A DNA stretch of 64,000 nt from Sphingobium sp. GTDB taxonomy: Bacteria > Pseudomonadota > Alphaproteobacteria > Sphingomonadales > Sphingomonadaceae. A program made the translations under genes and the position numbers. The notes under the pieces are model-generated. The model ran no database searches and was not told where the DNA came from. It saw nothing but the letters and a program-made list of their open reading frames with translations. Every line of letters begins with the position of its first letter. Position 1 is the stretch's first letter. Shown one piece after another: positions 1 to 8,387 of this stretch. The stretch is taken from the NCBI GenBank assembly GCA_023266575.1, contig JAHFPV010000002.1, positions 62,001-126,000 on the forward strand, read 5' to 3'.

Positions 1-1
1 C

Positions 2-403
2 GACTTTATTTCGGTGACGATCGCCCCCGGATCGGAATGGCGCGACGTCAAGCCGGACGTGCTGTCGATCCTGCTGGAACATTTTTCCGCCAACATGCCG
101 CTGTTCGCGCCGGGATCAGCCGCGGGCATAGCCGTGCCTCTGGATGACGATGCCTTTGGCGATGACCCGGAAGATGCCGAGATCGTCGCGCAAATCCGCG
201 ACCTCATCGACACCCGCGTCCGCCCTGCCGTCGCCAATGATGGCGGCGACATCATCTATCGTGGCTTCGACAAAGGCACCGTATTCCTCCAGTTGCAGGG
301 CGCCTGTTCAGGCTGCCCTTCCTCCAGCGCGACGCTGAAAAACGGGATCGAGCAACTGCTCAAACATTATGTCCCCGAAGTCACGGAAGTCCGCGCGGTC
401 TGA
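2..403 (+). CDS. NifU/Nfu-type Fe-S scaffold, 5' end missing
   Basis: This is the 3' part of an Nfu-type iron-sulfur carrier that delivers 4Fe-4S clusters to apoproteins in the cytoplasm. The reading frame is open from base 2, so the true start lies before the window; the GTG at 14 is probably internal. The first ~40 residues look like the end of the Nfu N-terminal domain. The NifU C-terminal domain follows, ending in the cluster-binding CxxC (GACSGCPSSS) and the LKNGIEQLLK helix. It is followed by tsaB after 82 nt. The family call is firm; the full length cannot be seen. Confidence 0.9.
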   Translation, partial: DFISVTIAPGSEWRDVKPDVLSILLEHFSANMPLFAPGSAAGIAVPLDDDAFGDDPEDAEIVAQIRDLIDTRVRPAVANDGGDIIYRGFDKGTVFLQLQGACSGCPSSSATLKNGIEQLLKHYVPEVTEVRAV

Positions 404-485
404 TCGGGGCGGCCTTCCCTTTCCACCATTTGGCAAATCGCGACGGATCGACTAACCGCAAGAGGCAACTTGAGGGGAGTATCGT

Positions 486-1115
486 TTGCGCCTGCTGGTG
501 ATTGACACCGCGACACAGGCTTTGTCCGTGGCGCTGCTGGAAGAAGGCGTGCCGGTCGCGCGCTTTCATGAGATTGTCGGGCGCGGCCATGCCGAAGCTT
601 TGTTGCCCGCCATTGCCGCCCTGCCCGATGGCGGCCGCGCCGACGCCATCGCCGTCAATGTCGGTCCCGGCAGCTTCACCGGCGTCCGCATCGGCATCGC
701 TGCCGCTCGCGCGCTGGCGCTGGCCTGGGGGCTGCCACTCCACGGCTATAGCGCACCATCGCTGATCGCGGCGCAGGCCGCGCAAATCCATGCCAGTAAC
801 GGGCCGATCGCCGTCACCATCACCGGCGGGCATGGCGAACTTTTCTGGCAATGCTTCACTGCCGACGGGCAAAGCGCGACCACGCCGATCGCCTCTACCG
901 CTATCGCCACGCTGGCGACGCAGCTTGAGATCGCCACCCTCTATGGCACTGGCGCGGAAGCATTGGTGACGGCGCGCGGCCATGGTGCAGCGGTCAATCT
1001 CTATCCCGATGCGGCGGATTACGGCCTGATCGCCGCCCTGCCCGCCCTGCCCCCGACCCCTATCTATGGCCGGGGTGCCGATGCGCAGACCATGGCGGAG
1101 CGCGCCGCGTCATGA
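486..1115 (+). CDS. tsaB: tRNA t6A37 threonylcarbamoyltransferase complex subunit TsaB
   Basis: TsaB is the scaffold partner of TsaD in forming N6-threonylcarbamoyladenosine at A37 of ANN-decoding tRNAs. The 209-residue protein has the ASKHA-fold N-terminus (VIDTATQALSVAL) and the PGSFTGVRIG motif at residues 61-70. The start is TTG, preceded by a good GAGGGGAG ribosome site about 7 nt upstream, and no ATG fits the conserved N-terminus. Its stop overlaps the rimI start by 4 nt (ATGA), so the two are probably translationally coupled, a common tsaB-rimI arrangement. Confidence 0.93.
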   Translation: MRLLVIDTATQALSVALLEEGVPVARFHEIVGRGHAEALLPAIAALPDGGRADAIAVNVGPGSFTGVRIGIAAARALALAWGLPLHGYSAPSLIAAQAAQIHASNGPIAVTITGGHGELFWQCFTADGQSATTPIASTAIATLATQLEIATLYGTGAEALVTARGHGAAVNLYPDAADYGLIAALPALPPTPIYGRGADAQTMAERAAS

Positions 1116-1591
1116 TGCCGGGCCTTGTCCTCGACACCTATGACCAGAGCGAGCGCAATGCGATGGCAGACGCCATGACGGTGATGGAGCCCGCCTTCGA
1201 CCCGGTCTTTGGCGAGGCGTGGACCTTGCCGCAACTGGCCGGCGTCATGATGATGCCCGGCACCTGGCTGACGATCGCGCGGGTGGACGCCGCGCCGCTG
1301 GGCTTTGCGCTGGTGCGATCCGTGCTGGACGAATGCGAATTACTGCTGCTGGCGGTCGATCCGGCCTGGCGCGGACGGGGTATTGGTGACGCCTTGCTGC
1401 GCGACAGTTTGCGCACAGCACGCCGTAGGGGCATCACATCCATGAATCTGGAAGTGCGCGCGAGCAACACTGCCGTGCATCTCTATGAGAAAACAGGCTT
1501 TGAATATGTACATCGTCGTCCCGGTTACTATCGCGGTAATGATGGACAACTATATGATGCTCTGAGTTTTCGCTTCGACATGCTGGCTTGA
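1112..1591 (+). CDS. rimI: GNAT N-acetyltransferase, RimI type
   Basis: This is a GNAT-fold N-alpha-acetyltransferase of the RimI family, which in E. coli acetylates the N-terminal alanine of ribosomal protein S18. The 159 residues carry motif A (VDPAWRGRGIGDALL, about 82-96) for acetyl-CoA and the typical ending YEKTGFEYVHRRPGYY. It overlaps tsaB by 4 nt. The S18 substrate is inferred from family and neighbourhood; a broader protein acetyltransferase role is possible. Confidence 0.88.
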   Translation: MMPGLVLDTYDQSERNAMADAMTVMEPAFDPVFGEAWTLPQLAGVMMMPGTWLTIARVDAAPLGFALVRSVLDECELLLLAVDPAWRGRGIGDALLRDSLRTARRRGITSMNLEVRASNTAVHLYEKTGFEYVHRRPGYYRGNDGQLYDALSFRFDMLA

Positions 1592-1702
1592 CGCCATATG
1601 CTCTTGCGAAAAGGTCCGGCAAGGTCTAGCGGATATGTACCGCTCCTGAAATGAATCTCGTAGGACGGGTCGCACAACAATAGCCTTACAGGATACAGGA
1701 CA

Positions 1703-2131
1703 ATGGAAATCGAATCCGCCCAGAGCGAACTGCTTATTACTTTGACGTCCGACATTGTCGCCGCTCATGTCTCCAACAACAGCGTGTCCGTCTCTGATGT
1801 CGCCGCTCTGATCCAGAATGTCCATGCCGCCTTGTCGGGCCTCAGTGAACCGATCACCGTGCCAGACGTAAAGCCCGAACCTGCCGTGTCGGTTCGTTCG
1901 TCGATCAAGCCGGATTTCATCATCTGTCTGGAAGATGGCAAGAAACTCAAGATGCTCAAGCGCCACCTGATGACCCATTATCAGATGACGCCTGACGACT
2001 ATCGCGCCAAGTGGGGCCTGCCCGCCGACTATCCGATGGTCGCCCCCAACTATGCCGAACAGCGTCGCTCGCTGGCCAAGAAGATTGGCCTTGGCACCAA
2101 GCGTCGCCGCGCGGGCAGCGCCGCGAAGTAA
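1703..2131 (+). CDS. mucR: MucR/Ros family zinc-finger transcriptional regulator
   Basis: MucR/Ros proteins are alphaproteobacterial DNA-binding regulators with a prokaryotic zinc finger. They bind AT-rich DNA and control exopolysaccharide, motility and cell-cycle genes. The 142-residue protein has a variable N-terminal helical part (oligomerisation in the family) and the finger at roughly 75-95, with CLEDGKK followed by LKRHLMTHY. The strongly conserved DYRAKWGLPADYPMVAPNYA segment comes next. It is a stand-alone unit with its own terminator. Autoregulation is typical for the family, but no specific operator could be placed in the 111-nt upstream gap. Confidence 0.93.
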   Translation: MEIESAQSELLITLTSDIVAAHVSNNSVSVSDVAALIQNVHAALSGLSEPITVPDVKPEPAVSVRSSIKPDFIICLEDGKKLKMLKRHLMTHYQMTPDDYRAKWGLPADYPMVAPNYAEQRRSLAKKIGLGTKRRRAGSAAK

Positions 2132-2163
2132 TCCGCCCGGCTGACGGAACGGTCTTGCGTCGG

Positions 2164-2190
2164 GGGGCACATGTCGCCATGTGCCCCTTT
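2164..2190 (+). terminator. rho-independent terminator after mucR
   Basis: A perfect 10-bp GC-rich stem (GGGGCACATG / CATGTGCCCC) with a TCGC loop is followed by a short T run, 32 nt after the mucR stop and before fur. Confidence 0.75.
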
Positions 2191-2253
2191 ACGCGACGGG
2201 AAAAGCCGCTAGGCTCCCAACATTGTCCGCACCTCTAAAGCCAGCGAGACTCC

Positions 2254-2676
2254 ATGAACCGCAAGATCGACGTCGAAGCCCTGTGCCATGAAAAGGGGCT
2301 GCGCATCACCGAACAGCGCCGGGTGATCGCCCAAGTGCTGAGCGATGCGACCGATCATCCCGATGTCGAGGAATTGCACAAGCGGTCCGCCGCGATCGAT
2401 CCTGGCATTTCGATCGCCACCGTCTATCGCACCGTGCGCCTGTTTGAAGAGGCCGGCATTTTGGAGCGCCATGATTTCGGCGACGGTCGCGCCCGTTACG
2501 AAGCCGCGCCTGAATCGCATCACGATCATCTGATCGATGTCGAAACCGGCAACGTCATCGAATTTGTCGACCCGGAACTGGAGCAGTTGCAGAAGATCAT
2601 CGCAGAGAAGCTTGGCTTCCGTCTGGTCGATCATCGGATGGAGTTATACGGCGTCTCCCTCGACCGGAAGAACTGA
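2254..2676 (+). CDS. fur: Fur family transcriptional regulator (Fur/Mur type)
   Basis: This is a metal-dependent repressor of the Fur superfamily, 140 residues, with an N-terminal winged helix (SIATVYRTVRLFEEAGI, ~53-69) and a C-terminal dimerisation domain. The HHDH metal-binding motif is at 89-92. The Cys residues of the structural zinc site in E. coli Fur are absent (HHDHLIDVETG), as in the alphaproteobacterial Fur/Mur branch, several of which respond to manganese. The metal sensed is therefore uncertain. The last codons overlap the probable start region of plsC. The second Fur-family gene in the window (55540) is a clear Zur. Confidence 0.9.
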   Translation: MNRKIDVEALCHEKGLRITEQRRVIAQVLSDATDHPDVEELHKRSAAIDPGISIATVYRTVRLFEEAGILERHDFGDGRARYEAAPESHHDHLIDVETGNVIEFVDPELEQLQKIIAEKLGFRLVDHRMELYGVSLDRKN

Positions 2677-3463
2677 CGCGCTGCTGCTGCTCCGTCGCTG
2701 GACGCGCATAGCCGCGCTGATCGCCAGCCTGCTGCTGTGCCTGTTTCCCCATCTGCTCTGGCGCGTCCTGCGTCGCCGGTCACCCTGGCCGCGTCGCTTT
2801 TTGGGCATGGCCGCGCGCGCAGTGGGTGTGCGGGTAAAGATCGCGGGGCAGCCGCATAACGGCGACATGTTCCTGCTCGCCAATCATGTCAGCTGGATCG
2901 ACATATTGGCCATGGGCGGCGCGACCGGCGCAGCCTTTGTCGCGCATGACGGCATCGCCCGCTGGCCGGTGGTCGGCTGGCTGGCGGCGCAAAACAATAC
3001 ATTGTTCGTCGCCCGCGAACGGCGCGGCGCCTTGTCTGGGCAGATCGACGCGCTGCGCGCCGCCATGCTGGGGCATCAACCGGTTGCGCTGTTCCCCGAA
3101 GGCACGACCAGCGACGGCAGCGGGCTGCTGCCGTTCAAGCCTTCGCTGCTTGCCGTGCTGCTGCCGCCGCCGCGCGCGGTGCTGATTCAGCCGGTGCATA
3201 TCGACTATGGCGCGGCCACATCCGCCATCGCCTGGCATGGCGACGAACCGGCCGGGACCAACGCCTGGCGCATTTTGGGGCGCAAAGGTCGGCTTGACGT
3301 GACGCTGCGCTTTCTGGAGCCGTTCGATCCTGCCGATTGCGCCGATCGCAAGGTCATCGCCACCACCGCACGGGACGCAATAGCAGCCAGCATCGCGCAA
3401 AATGCGCCCGATAGCGCCGCATCGCAGCATCGGCCTTCCGCTACCCCCCTGCCGCCTGTATAG
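2612..3463 (+). CDS. plsC: 1-acyl-sn-glycerol-3-phosphate acyltransferase (PlsC), start uncertain
   Basis: PlsC makes phosphatidic acid from lysophosphatidic acid at the inner membrane. The sequence shows an N-terminal membrane helix (ALIASLLLCLFPHLLW), the HX4D catalytic motif in ANHVSWIDIL, and the FPEGTTSDG acceptor-binding motif. The start is unresolved. No ATG or GTG lies between the middle of fur and the membrane helix. The choices are ATG 2537 (140-nt overlap with fur, improbable), TTG 2612 (used here), or a non-standard CTG near 2681. Coupling to fur translation is likely. Confidence 0.88.
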   Translation: MASVWSIIGWSYTASPSTGRTDALLLLRRWTRIAALIASLLLCLFPHLLWRVLRRRSPWPRRFLGMAARAVGVRVKIAGQPHNGDMFLLANHVSWIDILAMGGATGAAFVAHDGIARWPVVGWLAAQNNTLFVARERRGALSGQIDALRAAMLGHQPVALFPEGTTSDGSGLLPFKPSLLAVLLPPPRAVLIQPVHIDYGAATSAIAWHGDEPAGTNAWRILGRKGRLDVTLRFLEPFDPADCADRKVIATTARDAIAASIAQNAPDSAASQHRPSATPLPPV

Positions 3464-3470
3464 CTGGGCC

Positions 3471-4820
3471 ATGAATCGTCCCCTACCGCCCAAGACTCCG
3501 GCCACTTTCCACGTCAAATCCTTCGGCTGTCAGATGAACGTCTATGATGGCGAACGCATGGCCGAGATGCTGGGCGAGCGTGGCATGACTGCCGCTACGG
3601 ACGGAAACGACGCCGATCTGGTGATCCTCAACACCTGCCACATCCGCGAAAAGGCGGTGGACAAGGTCTATTCCGACATTGGCCGGATGACCCGCGAGGA
3701 TGGCACCCGCCCGATGATCGCGGTCGCTGGCTGCGTGGCCCAAGCTGAGGGCAGCGAGATCAGCCGCCGCGCCAGGACTGTCGATATCGTCGTCGGCCCG
3801 CAAGCCTATCACCGCCTGCCTGACCTCATCGCAAAGGCCGGTCGCGGCGAAGCGGCGGTCGATACCGATATGCCCGCAGAGTCGAAGTTCGACGCGCTGC
3901 CCGTCCGCACCAAGCAGGCGCGACCCACGGCTTTCCTGACGATCATGGAAGGGTGCGACAAATTCTGCACCTATTGCGTCGTCCCCTATACGCGCGGCGC
4001 AGAGATCAGCCGCTCGTGGAACGCGATCATCGACGAAGCCAAAGCGCTGGTCGATGGCGGGGTCAAGGAAATCACGCTGCTGGGCCAGAATGTGAACGCC
4101 TGGACGGGCGAGGATGACAAGGGCCGTGCGCAGGGCATGGACGGTCTCGTCCGCGAACTGGCCAAGATCGATGCGCTCCAGCGTATCCGCTATACCACCA
4201 GCCATCCCAATGACATGAGCGACGGCCTGATCGCCGCCCATGGCGAGATCGACAAGCTGATGCCCTTCCTCCATCTGCCGGTGCAGTCGGGCAATGACCG
4301 TATCCTCAAAGCCATGAACCGCAGCCACAGCGTCGAGTCCTATCTGCGCCTGATCGAGCGGGTGCGCGCGACGCGGCCGGACATCGCGGTGTCGGGCGAC
4401 TTCATCGTCGGCTTCCCCGGCGAGAGCGAGGAAGAGTTTGCCGACACGCTGCGCATCGTCGATGCGGTGGGCTATGCCCAATGCTATTCGTTCAAATATA
4501 GCACCCGCCCCGGCACCCCCGCCGCCGACATGGACGGGCAAATCGCCGCCGACGTCATGGACGATCGCCTCGCCCGGCTCCAGGGCGCGATCAACCGCCA
4601 TCAGGTCGAATTCAACGCCGCCACGGTCGGTCGCCGCACCACCATATTGCTGGAACGCACGGGCCGTTTCCCCGGCCAGCTGATCGGCAAGACGCCATGG
4701 CTGCAATCGGTTCACGTCACCGCGCCCGACCATGTTGTCGGTGACATGATAGACGTCGACATCATCAGCGCCGGTCCCAATAGTCTGGCCGGCGAATGTA
4801 GCAGGAGGAAAGCCGCTTGA
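3471..4820 (+). CDS. miaB: tRNA-2-methylthio-N6-dimethylallyladenosine synthase MiaB
   Basis: MiaB is a radical-SAM methylthiotransferase that adds the 2-methylthio group to i6A37 of tRNAs reading UNN codons. The chosen ATG gives 449 residues. The UPF0004 domain Cys are C20 (FGCQMN), C56 (NTCHIREKA) and C88 (VAGCVAQ). The radical-SAM cluster motif CDKFCTYC is at 162-169, and HLPVQSG and a C-terminal TRAM-like region follow. It starts 7 nt after plsC. The miaB-phoH-ybeY-corC order is a well-known conserved cluster. Confidence 0.96.
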   Translation: MNRPLPPKTPATFHVKSFGCQMNVYDGERMAEMLGERGMTAATDGNDADLVILNTCHIREKAVDKVYSDIGRMTREDGTRPMIAVAGCVAQAEGSEISRRARTVDIVVGPQAYHRLPDLIAKAGRGEAAVDTDMPAESKFDALPVRTKQARPTAFLTIMEGCDKFCTYCVVPYTRGAEISRSWNAIIDEAKALVDGGVKEITLLGQNVNAWTGEDDKGRAQGMDGLVRELAKIDALQRIRYTTSHPNDMSDGLIAAHGEIDKLMPFLHLPVQSGNDRILKAMNRSHSVESYLRLIERVRATRPDIAVSGDFIVGFPGESEEEFADTLRIVDAVGYAQCYSFKYSTRPGTPAADMDGQIAADVMDDRLARLQGAINRHQVEFNAATVGRRTTILLERTGRFPGQLIGKTPWLQSVHVTAPDHVVGDMIDVDIISAGPNSLAGECSRRKAA

Positions 4821-4828
4821 ACCAAAGC

Positions 4829-4905
4829 CTCGTCATTCCCGCATCCGTGGGACGCCATCTCCCCGATTTACGGCTCAGGCCGATCCTCACGAGATGCATG
4901 ACGAG
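4829..4905. repeat. imperfect inverted repeat in the miaB-phoH gap
   Basis: CTCGTCAT at 4829-4836 is matched by ATGACGAG at 4898-4905. It looks like a degenerate relative of CGTCAT..ATGACG palindromic repeats seen in sphingomonad intergenic DNA (compare 58039-58148). Confidence 0.4.
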
Positions 4906-4921
4906 CAAGGGAGGCTTTTGA

Positions 4922-5923
4922 ATGGGCAAGAAACCGCACCAACCCCGCACCGACATCGCCGAACGCGCGCGGCTCGAAGTCACGTTTGAAAAGCCGCATC
5001 TGCTGGGCACTTTGTTCGGCCAATATGACCAGAATCTGGTCGCGATCGAGAATCGCCTTGGCGTCTATATCGCCGCGCGCGGCAACAAGTTGCAGATCGA
5101 GGGCGAGGCGGAAGCCGCTGCCCGCGCCCGCGACGTTATGACCGGCCTCTACAACCGCATCGTCGCCGGGCAACAGATTGACGCAGGCGCGGTAGAGGCT
5201 GTGATCGCCATGTCGTCCGAACCCACGCTGGACGGCATCATCCGCCATGACGTGGCCGAACCGCCCACGGTGATGATCCGCACCCGCAAGAAAACCATCG
5301 TCCCCCGCTCCGCCACCCAGGTCACCTATATGGAGGCGATGAACCGGAACGACATCATCTTCGCCCTGGGGCCAGCAGGCACCGGCAAGACCTATCTGGC
5401 CGTCGCGCAAGCGGTCAGCCAGCTCATCACTGGAACGGTCGACAAGCTGATCCTGTCGCGCCCCGCCGTCGAGGCAGGCGAGCGGCTCGGCTTCCTGCCC
5501 GGCGACATGAAGGAGAAGGTCGATCCCTATCTCCGCCCGATCTACGACGCGCTCTACGACACGCTGCCCGCCGAGCAGGTCGAACGGCGCATCGCTAGCG
5601 GCGAGATCGAGATCGCCCCGCTCGCCTTCATGCGCGGGCGGACGCTGGCCAACGCCTTCATCGTGCTGGACGAAGCGCAGAACACCACCATCGCCCAGAT
5701 GAAGATGTTTCTCACCCGCTTTGGCGAAGGCAGTCGCATGGTCATTTGCGGCGATCCCAAGCAGGTCGATCTGCCGCAACCGGGCGCGTCGGGCCTGGCC
5801 GATGCAGTCGCGCGGCTGGACGGGGTAGAGGGCATCGCGATGGTGCCGTTCGGCATCGGTGACGTCGTGCGTCATCCCGTCGTCGGCCGGATCGTGCAGG
5901 CTTATGAGGGGCCGGATGCTTAA
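4922..5923 (+). CDS. phoH: PhoH family protein (PhoH/YbeZ-like ATPase)
   Basis: This is a cytoplasmic P-loop ATPase of the PhoH/YbeZ family, associated with RNA metabolism and ribosome maturation together with YbeY. The 333 residues contain Walker A GPAGTGKT at 150-157, a Walker-B-like FIVLDEAQN (~246-254), and CGDPKQVDLP further on. The N-terminal ~70 residues resemble a KH/R3H-like nucleic-acid-binding region. A GGGAGG ribosome site lies upstream of ATG 4922. Ybey follows 122 nt later, across a palindromic repeat. Confidence 0.93.
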   Translation: MGKKPHQPRTDIAERARLEVTFEKPHLLGTLFGQYDQNLVAIENRLGVYIAARGNKLQIEGEAEAAARARDVMTGLYNRIVAGQQIDAGAVEAVIAMSSEPTLDGIIRHDVAEPPTVMIRTRKKTIVPRSATQVTYMEAMNRNDIIFALGPAGTGKTYLAVAQAVSQLITGTVDKLILSRPAVEAGERLGFLPGDMKEKVDPYLRPIYDALYDTLPAEQVERRIASGEIEIAPLAFMRGRTLANAFIVLDEAQNTTIAQMKMFLTRFGEGSRMVICGDPKQVDLPQPGASGLADAVARLDGVEGIAMVPFGIGDVVRHPVVGRIVQAYEGPDA

Positions 5924-5933
5924 GCAAAAAAAT

Positions 5934-6030
5934 CCGTTCGCACTGAGCGAAGTCGAAGTGCCCAACCGAGCGGAGCGAGGTGCCTTCGCTCCGCTCTGGC
6001 AAAGGCTTCGACTTCGCTCAGCCCGAACGG
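5934..6030. repeat. CCGTTCG-family palindromic repeat, phoH-ybeY gap
   Basis: The outer arms are CCGTTCG..CTGAGCGAAGTCGAAG on the left and CTTCGACTTCGCTCAG..CGAACGG on the right. They flank a GC-rich centre with its own hairpin. This copy lies between co-directional genes of one cluster, unlike most other copies in the window. It fills the gap up to about 15 nt before ybeY. Confidence 0.85.
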
Positions 6031-6045
6031 GGGAAAGTGCGTTCC

Positions 6046-6561
6046 ATGATTGACGTAGCCGTCCTCCATGACACCGGCTGGATTGGCACCGACTGGGAAC
6101 TGCTCGCCCAGCGCGCCGTGTTCGCCGCCATCACCCACAGCCCTTACGCCGCCTTCGCCACCGACGAGGCGCTCTACGAAGTCGCGGTCAAGCTGACCAC
6201 GGACGAAGAAGTGCATCAACTGAACCGCGCCTATCGGGACAAGGACAAGCCCACCAACGTCCTGTCCTTCCCGATGGTGCAGGCCGACCTGTTGCAAGGC
6301 ACCGCCAACACCGACGATGGCGAGGTATTGCTGGGCGACATCGTGCTGGCGGAGGGGGTCTGCGCCTCCGAAGCGGCCGACAAGGGCATCTCGATCGCCG
6401 ATCATGCCGCGCATTTGATTATCCACGGGACTTTTCATTTGCTTGGATATGATCATATGGACGACAATGAGGCAGAGGCGATGGAAGCGCTGGAAGTCGC
6501 GGCGCTGGCCAGCCTTGGCCTTTCCGATCCCTACGGGGACAGAGTGACATCAGGGGTATAG
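6046..6561 (+). CDS. ybeY: endoribonuclease YbeY, 16S rRNA maturation
   Basis: YbeY is a zinc-dependent single-strand endoribonuclease involved in 16S rRNA 3' maturation and ribosome quality control. The catalytic H-x3-H-x5-H motif is intact in HGTFHLLGYDH (H127, H131, H137). ATG 6046 is chosen because upstream in-frame codons fall in the palindromic repeat and match nothing conserved; this gives 171 residues. It is followed by corC after 8 nt. Confidence 0.94.
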   Translation: MIDVAVLHDTGWIGTDWELLAQRAVFAAITHSPYAAFATDEALYEVAVKLTTDEEVHQLNRAYRDKDKPTNVLSFPMVQADLLQGTANTDDGEVLLGDIVLAEGVCASEAADKGISIADHAAHLIIHGTFHLLGYDHMDDNEAEAMEALEVAALASLGLSDPYGDRVTSGV

Positions 6562-6569
6562 GACGAACT

Positions 6570-7514
6570 ATGGCTGAGGGCAGCCCGAAGGACGGCAACG
6601 GTTCCAAGGAATCGGACAGTAGTAATGAAGGCGGTTTATGGAGCGGCATAAAGACGCTCCTGTTCGGCGATGGCGAATCCACGACCCTGCGGCAGGAGCT
6701 GGAGGAAGCGCTCGACGAATATGACGAGGATGAGCAGGACGATAGCGCATCCCCGCCAGCCAAGGGCGACCTGTCGGCGATCGAGCGCCAGATGGTCCGC
6801 AACCTGCTCCATTTTTCCGAACATACGGTCGATGACGTCGCGGTCCCCCGCGCCGATATCATCGCGATCGAGGAGAAAGCGAGCTTCGCCGATCTTGCCG
6901 CTCTGTTCGCCGAAGCGGGCCACAGCCGCATCCCGGTCTATCGCAACACGCTCGATACCATCGTCGGCATGGTCCATATCCGCGACGCCTTCGCGATCCT
7001 GGCGGGCAAGGCACCCGTGCCGGACACGCTGGGGCCTTTGATCCGCCAGCCGCTCTATGTGCCAGAAAGCATGGGCGCGCTCGACCTGCTCGCCGAAATG
7101 CGCGCCAAGCGCACCCATCTGGCCATCGTGCTGGACGAATATTCGGGCACCGAAGGGCTGCTGACCTTCGAGGATCTGGTCGAGGAAATCGTCGGCGACG
7201 TCGAGGACGAGCATGACGACGCCCCCGAAGCGATGCTGGTGCCGCTGGCCGGTGGCCTGTGGGAAGCCGATGCCCGCGCCGAACTGGACGACGTCGCCGA
7301 GGAAATTGACGAGAAGCTGGGCGATATCGAGGAAGATGTCGACACGCTGGGCGGCCTGGCCTTCATCATCGCGGGCCGCGTGCCGGAGCCGGGCGAGATA
7401 CTCGACCATGAACAGAGCGGCTGGAAACTGGAAATCCTGGCCAGCGACGGACGACGGGTGACACGGTTGCGGCTGCATCCCCCGGTCGAGAAGGTGCTGG
7501 ACGAGGAGGATTGA
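6570..7514 (+). CDS. CBS-domain CorC/HlyC family protein
   Basis: This is a hemolysin-C/CorC-type protein of 314 residues, implicated in Mg/Co efflux or its control in enterobacteria. It has an acidic N-terminus, tandem CBS domains (~85-205, with VPRADIIAIE and HSRIPVYR), and a C-terminal CorC_HlyC domain (~220-305). There is no DUF21 membrane domain, so it is the soluble short form. It is the last gene of the tsaB-to-corC run. The apolipoprotein acyltransferase lnt that often follows corC is absent here; a repeat and convergent chpT come next. Confidence 0.9.
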   Translation: MAEGSPKDGNGSKESDSSNEGGLWSGIKTLLFGDGESTTLRQELEEALDEYDEDEQDDSASPPAKGDLSAIERQMVRNLLHFSEHTVDDVAVPRADIIAIEEKASFADLAALFAEAGHSRIPVYRNTLDTIVGMVHIRDAFAILAGKAPVPDTLGPLIRQPLYVPESMGALDLLAEMRAKRTHLAIVLDEYSGTEGLLTFEDLVEEIVGDVEDEHDDAPEAMLVPLAGGLWEADARAELDDVAEEIDEKLGDIEEDVDTLGGLAFIIAGRVPEPGEILDHEQSGWKLEILASDGRRVTRLRLHPPVEKVLDEED

Positions 7515-7535
7515 TATTCGTCCGACCTCTTAAAC

Positions 7536-7613
7536 CCGTTCGGGCTGAGCTTGTCGAAGCCCTGCTCTTCTTGCGCAAGAAGGACAGCCCTTCGACAGGC
7601 TCAGGGCGAACGG
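7536..7613. repeat. CCGTTCG-family palindromic repeat between convergent corC and chpT
   Basis: The arms CCGTTCG..CTGAGC..GTCGAAG (left) and CTTCGAC..GCTCAG..CGAACGG (right) enclose an inner hairpin (CTTCTTGCGCAAGAAG). It sits 22 nt after corC and 26 nt before the chpT stop, well placed as a bidirectional terminator. Confidence 0.88.
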
Positions 7614-7638
7614 AGCTTCAGTAGGCCCGGCCCATCTC

Positions 7639-8286
7639 TCACCCCGGAATAGAAGCCCCGAACAGCAGCACCGGATCACCCGCCGGCGACAGCGCAATCT
7701 CGCCACCCGCGCCGGTCACCAGCTGCCGCACCATCCAAGCCGCCGCCGTGCGCGATGCCAGCCCTTCGGGCGGCAGCGTCCCTGCCAGCGCCGCGCGCAG
7801 ATCGGGGTCCAGCACAACCTTCGGCCCCTCGCCTCGCACGACGATTTCCGTCACACCGGGCCGCTTTTCCGCGCCGATGTCCAGCTGCCCGCCGCGCACC
7901 AGCGCATCGCCGACGATCAGCGCCAGATTGAGCAGCACCTTGACCGGGAGCTTGCCCAGCATCTGTTCCTCGACCATCCAGCCGATCTTGACCCGGCCAG
8001 TCCCGGCAAACATCCCCTCGATCGCGACCCGCGCCTCATGCGGCGGCACCGCGTCACCAAAGCCCCCGGCAGAGCCGAAAGCGAGGCGGAAATATTTGAG
8101 TTTGTTGGCGGATGTCCGCGCGCTGTCGGCCAGCAGGTCCAGGCAGCGCTGGCGCATGTCCGGGTCGGTTTCATCCGCCATCAGTTCCAGCCCGTTGTTG
8201 AGCGCGCCGACCGGACTCAAAAGGTCGTGGCACAGGCGCGAACAAAGAAGGCTGGCAAATTCGATGCTGTCGATGGGGTGGGTCAT
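7639..8286 (-). CDS. chpT: histidine phosphotransferase ChpT
   Basis: ChpT is the phosphotransfer protein that relays phosphate from CckA to CtrA and CpdR in alphaproteobacterial cell-cycle and motility control. It is 215 residues. The phosphoacceptor is H20 in LCHDLLSPVGAL, in the first helix of the DHp-like dimerisation domain, and a degenerate ATPase-like domain follows. It ends with ALSPAGDPVLLFGASIPG. It is convergent with corC. The partners CckA and CtrA are not in this window. Confidence 0.88.
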   Translation of the reverse strand: MTHPIDSIEFASLLCSRLCHDLLSPVGALNNGLELMADETDPDMRQRCLDLLADSARTSANKLKYFRLAFGSAGGFGDAVPPHEARVAIEGMFAGTGRVKIGWMVEEQMLGKLPVKVLLNLALIVGDALVRGGQLDIGAEKRPGVTEIVVRGEGPKVVLDPDLRAALAGTLPPEGLASRTAAAWMVRQLVTGAGGEIALSPAGDPVLLFGASIPG

Positions 8287-8387
8287 GTCAGGGTCTGTGC
8301 CGCCGATTTTTGTGAAGAATAAGGATGGCCTGACTGGCTAATGCGCTGCCGCGCCGGGCGATGCAACCCCGCCGCGCTGCCTTTCGC

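Noticed and set aside
5934..6030. CRISPR array or transposon ends as explanation of the palindromes
   Set aside because: Units are single, not regularly spaced, have no spacers, and no transposase or Cas gene is present anywhere in the window.
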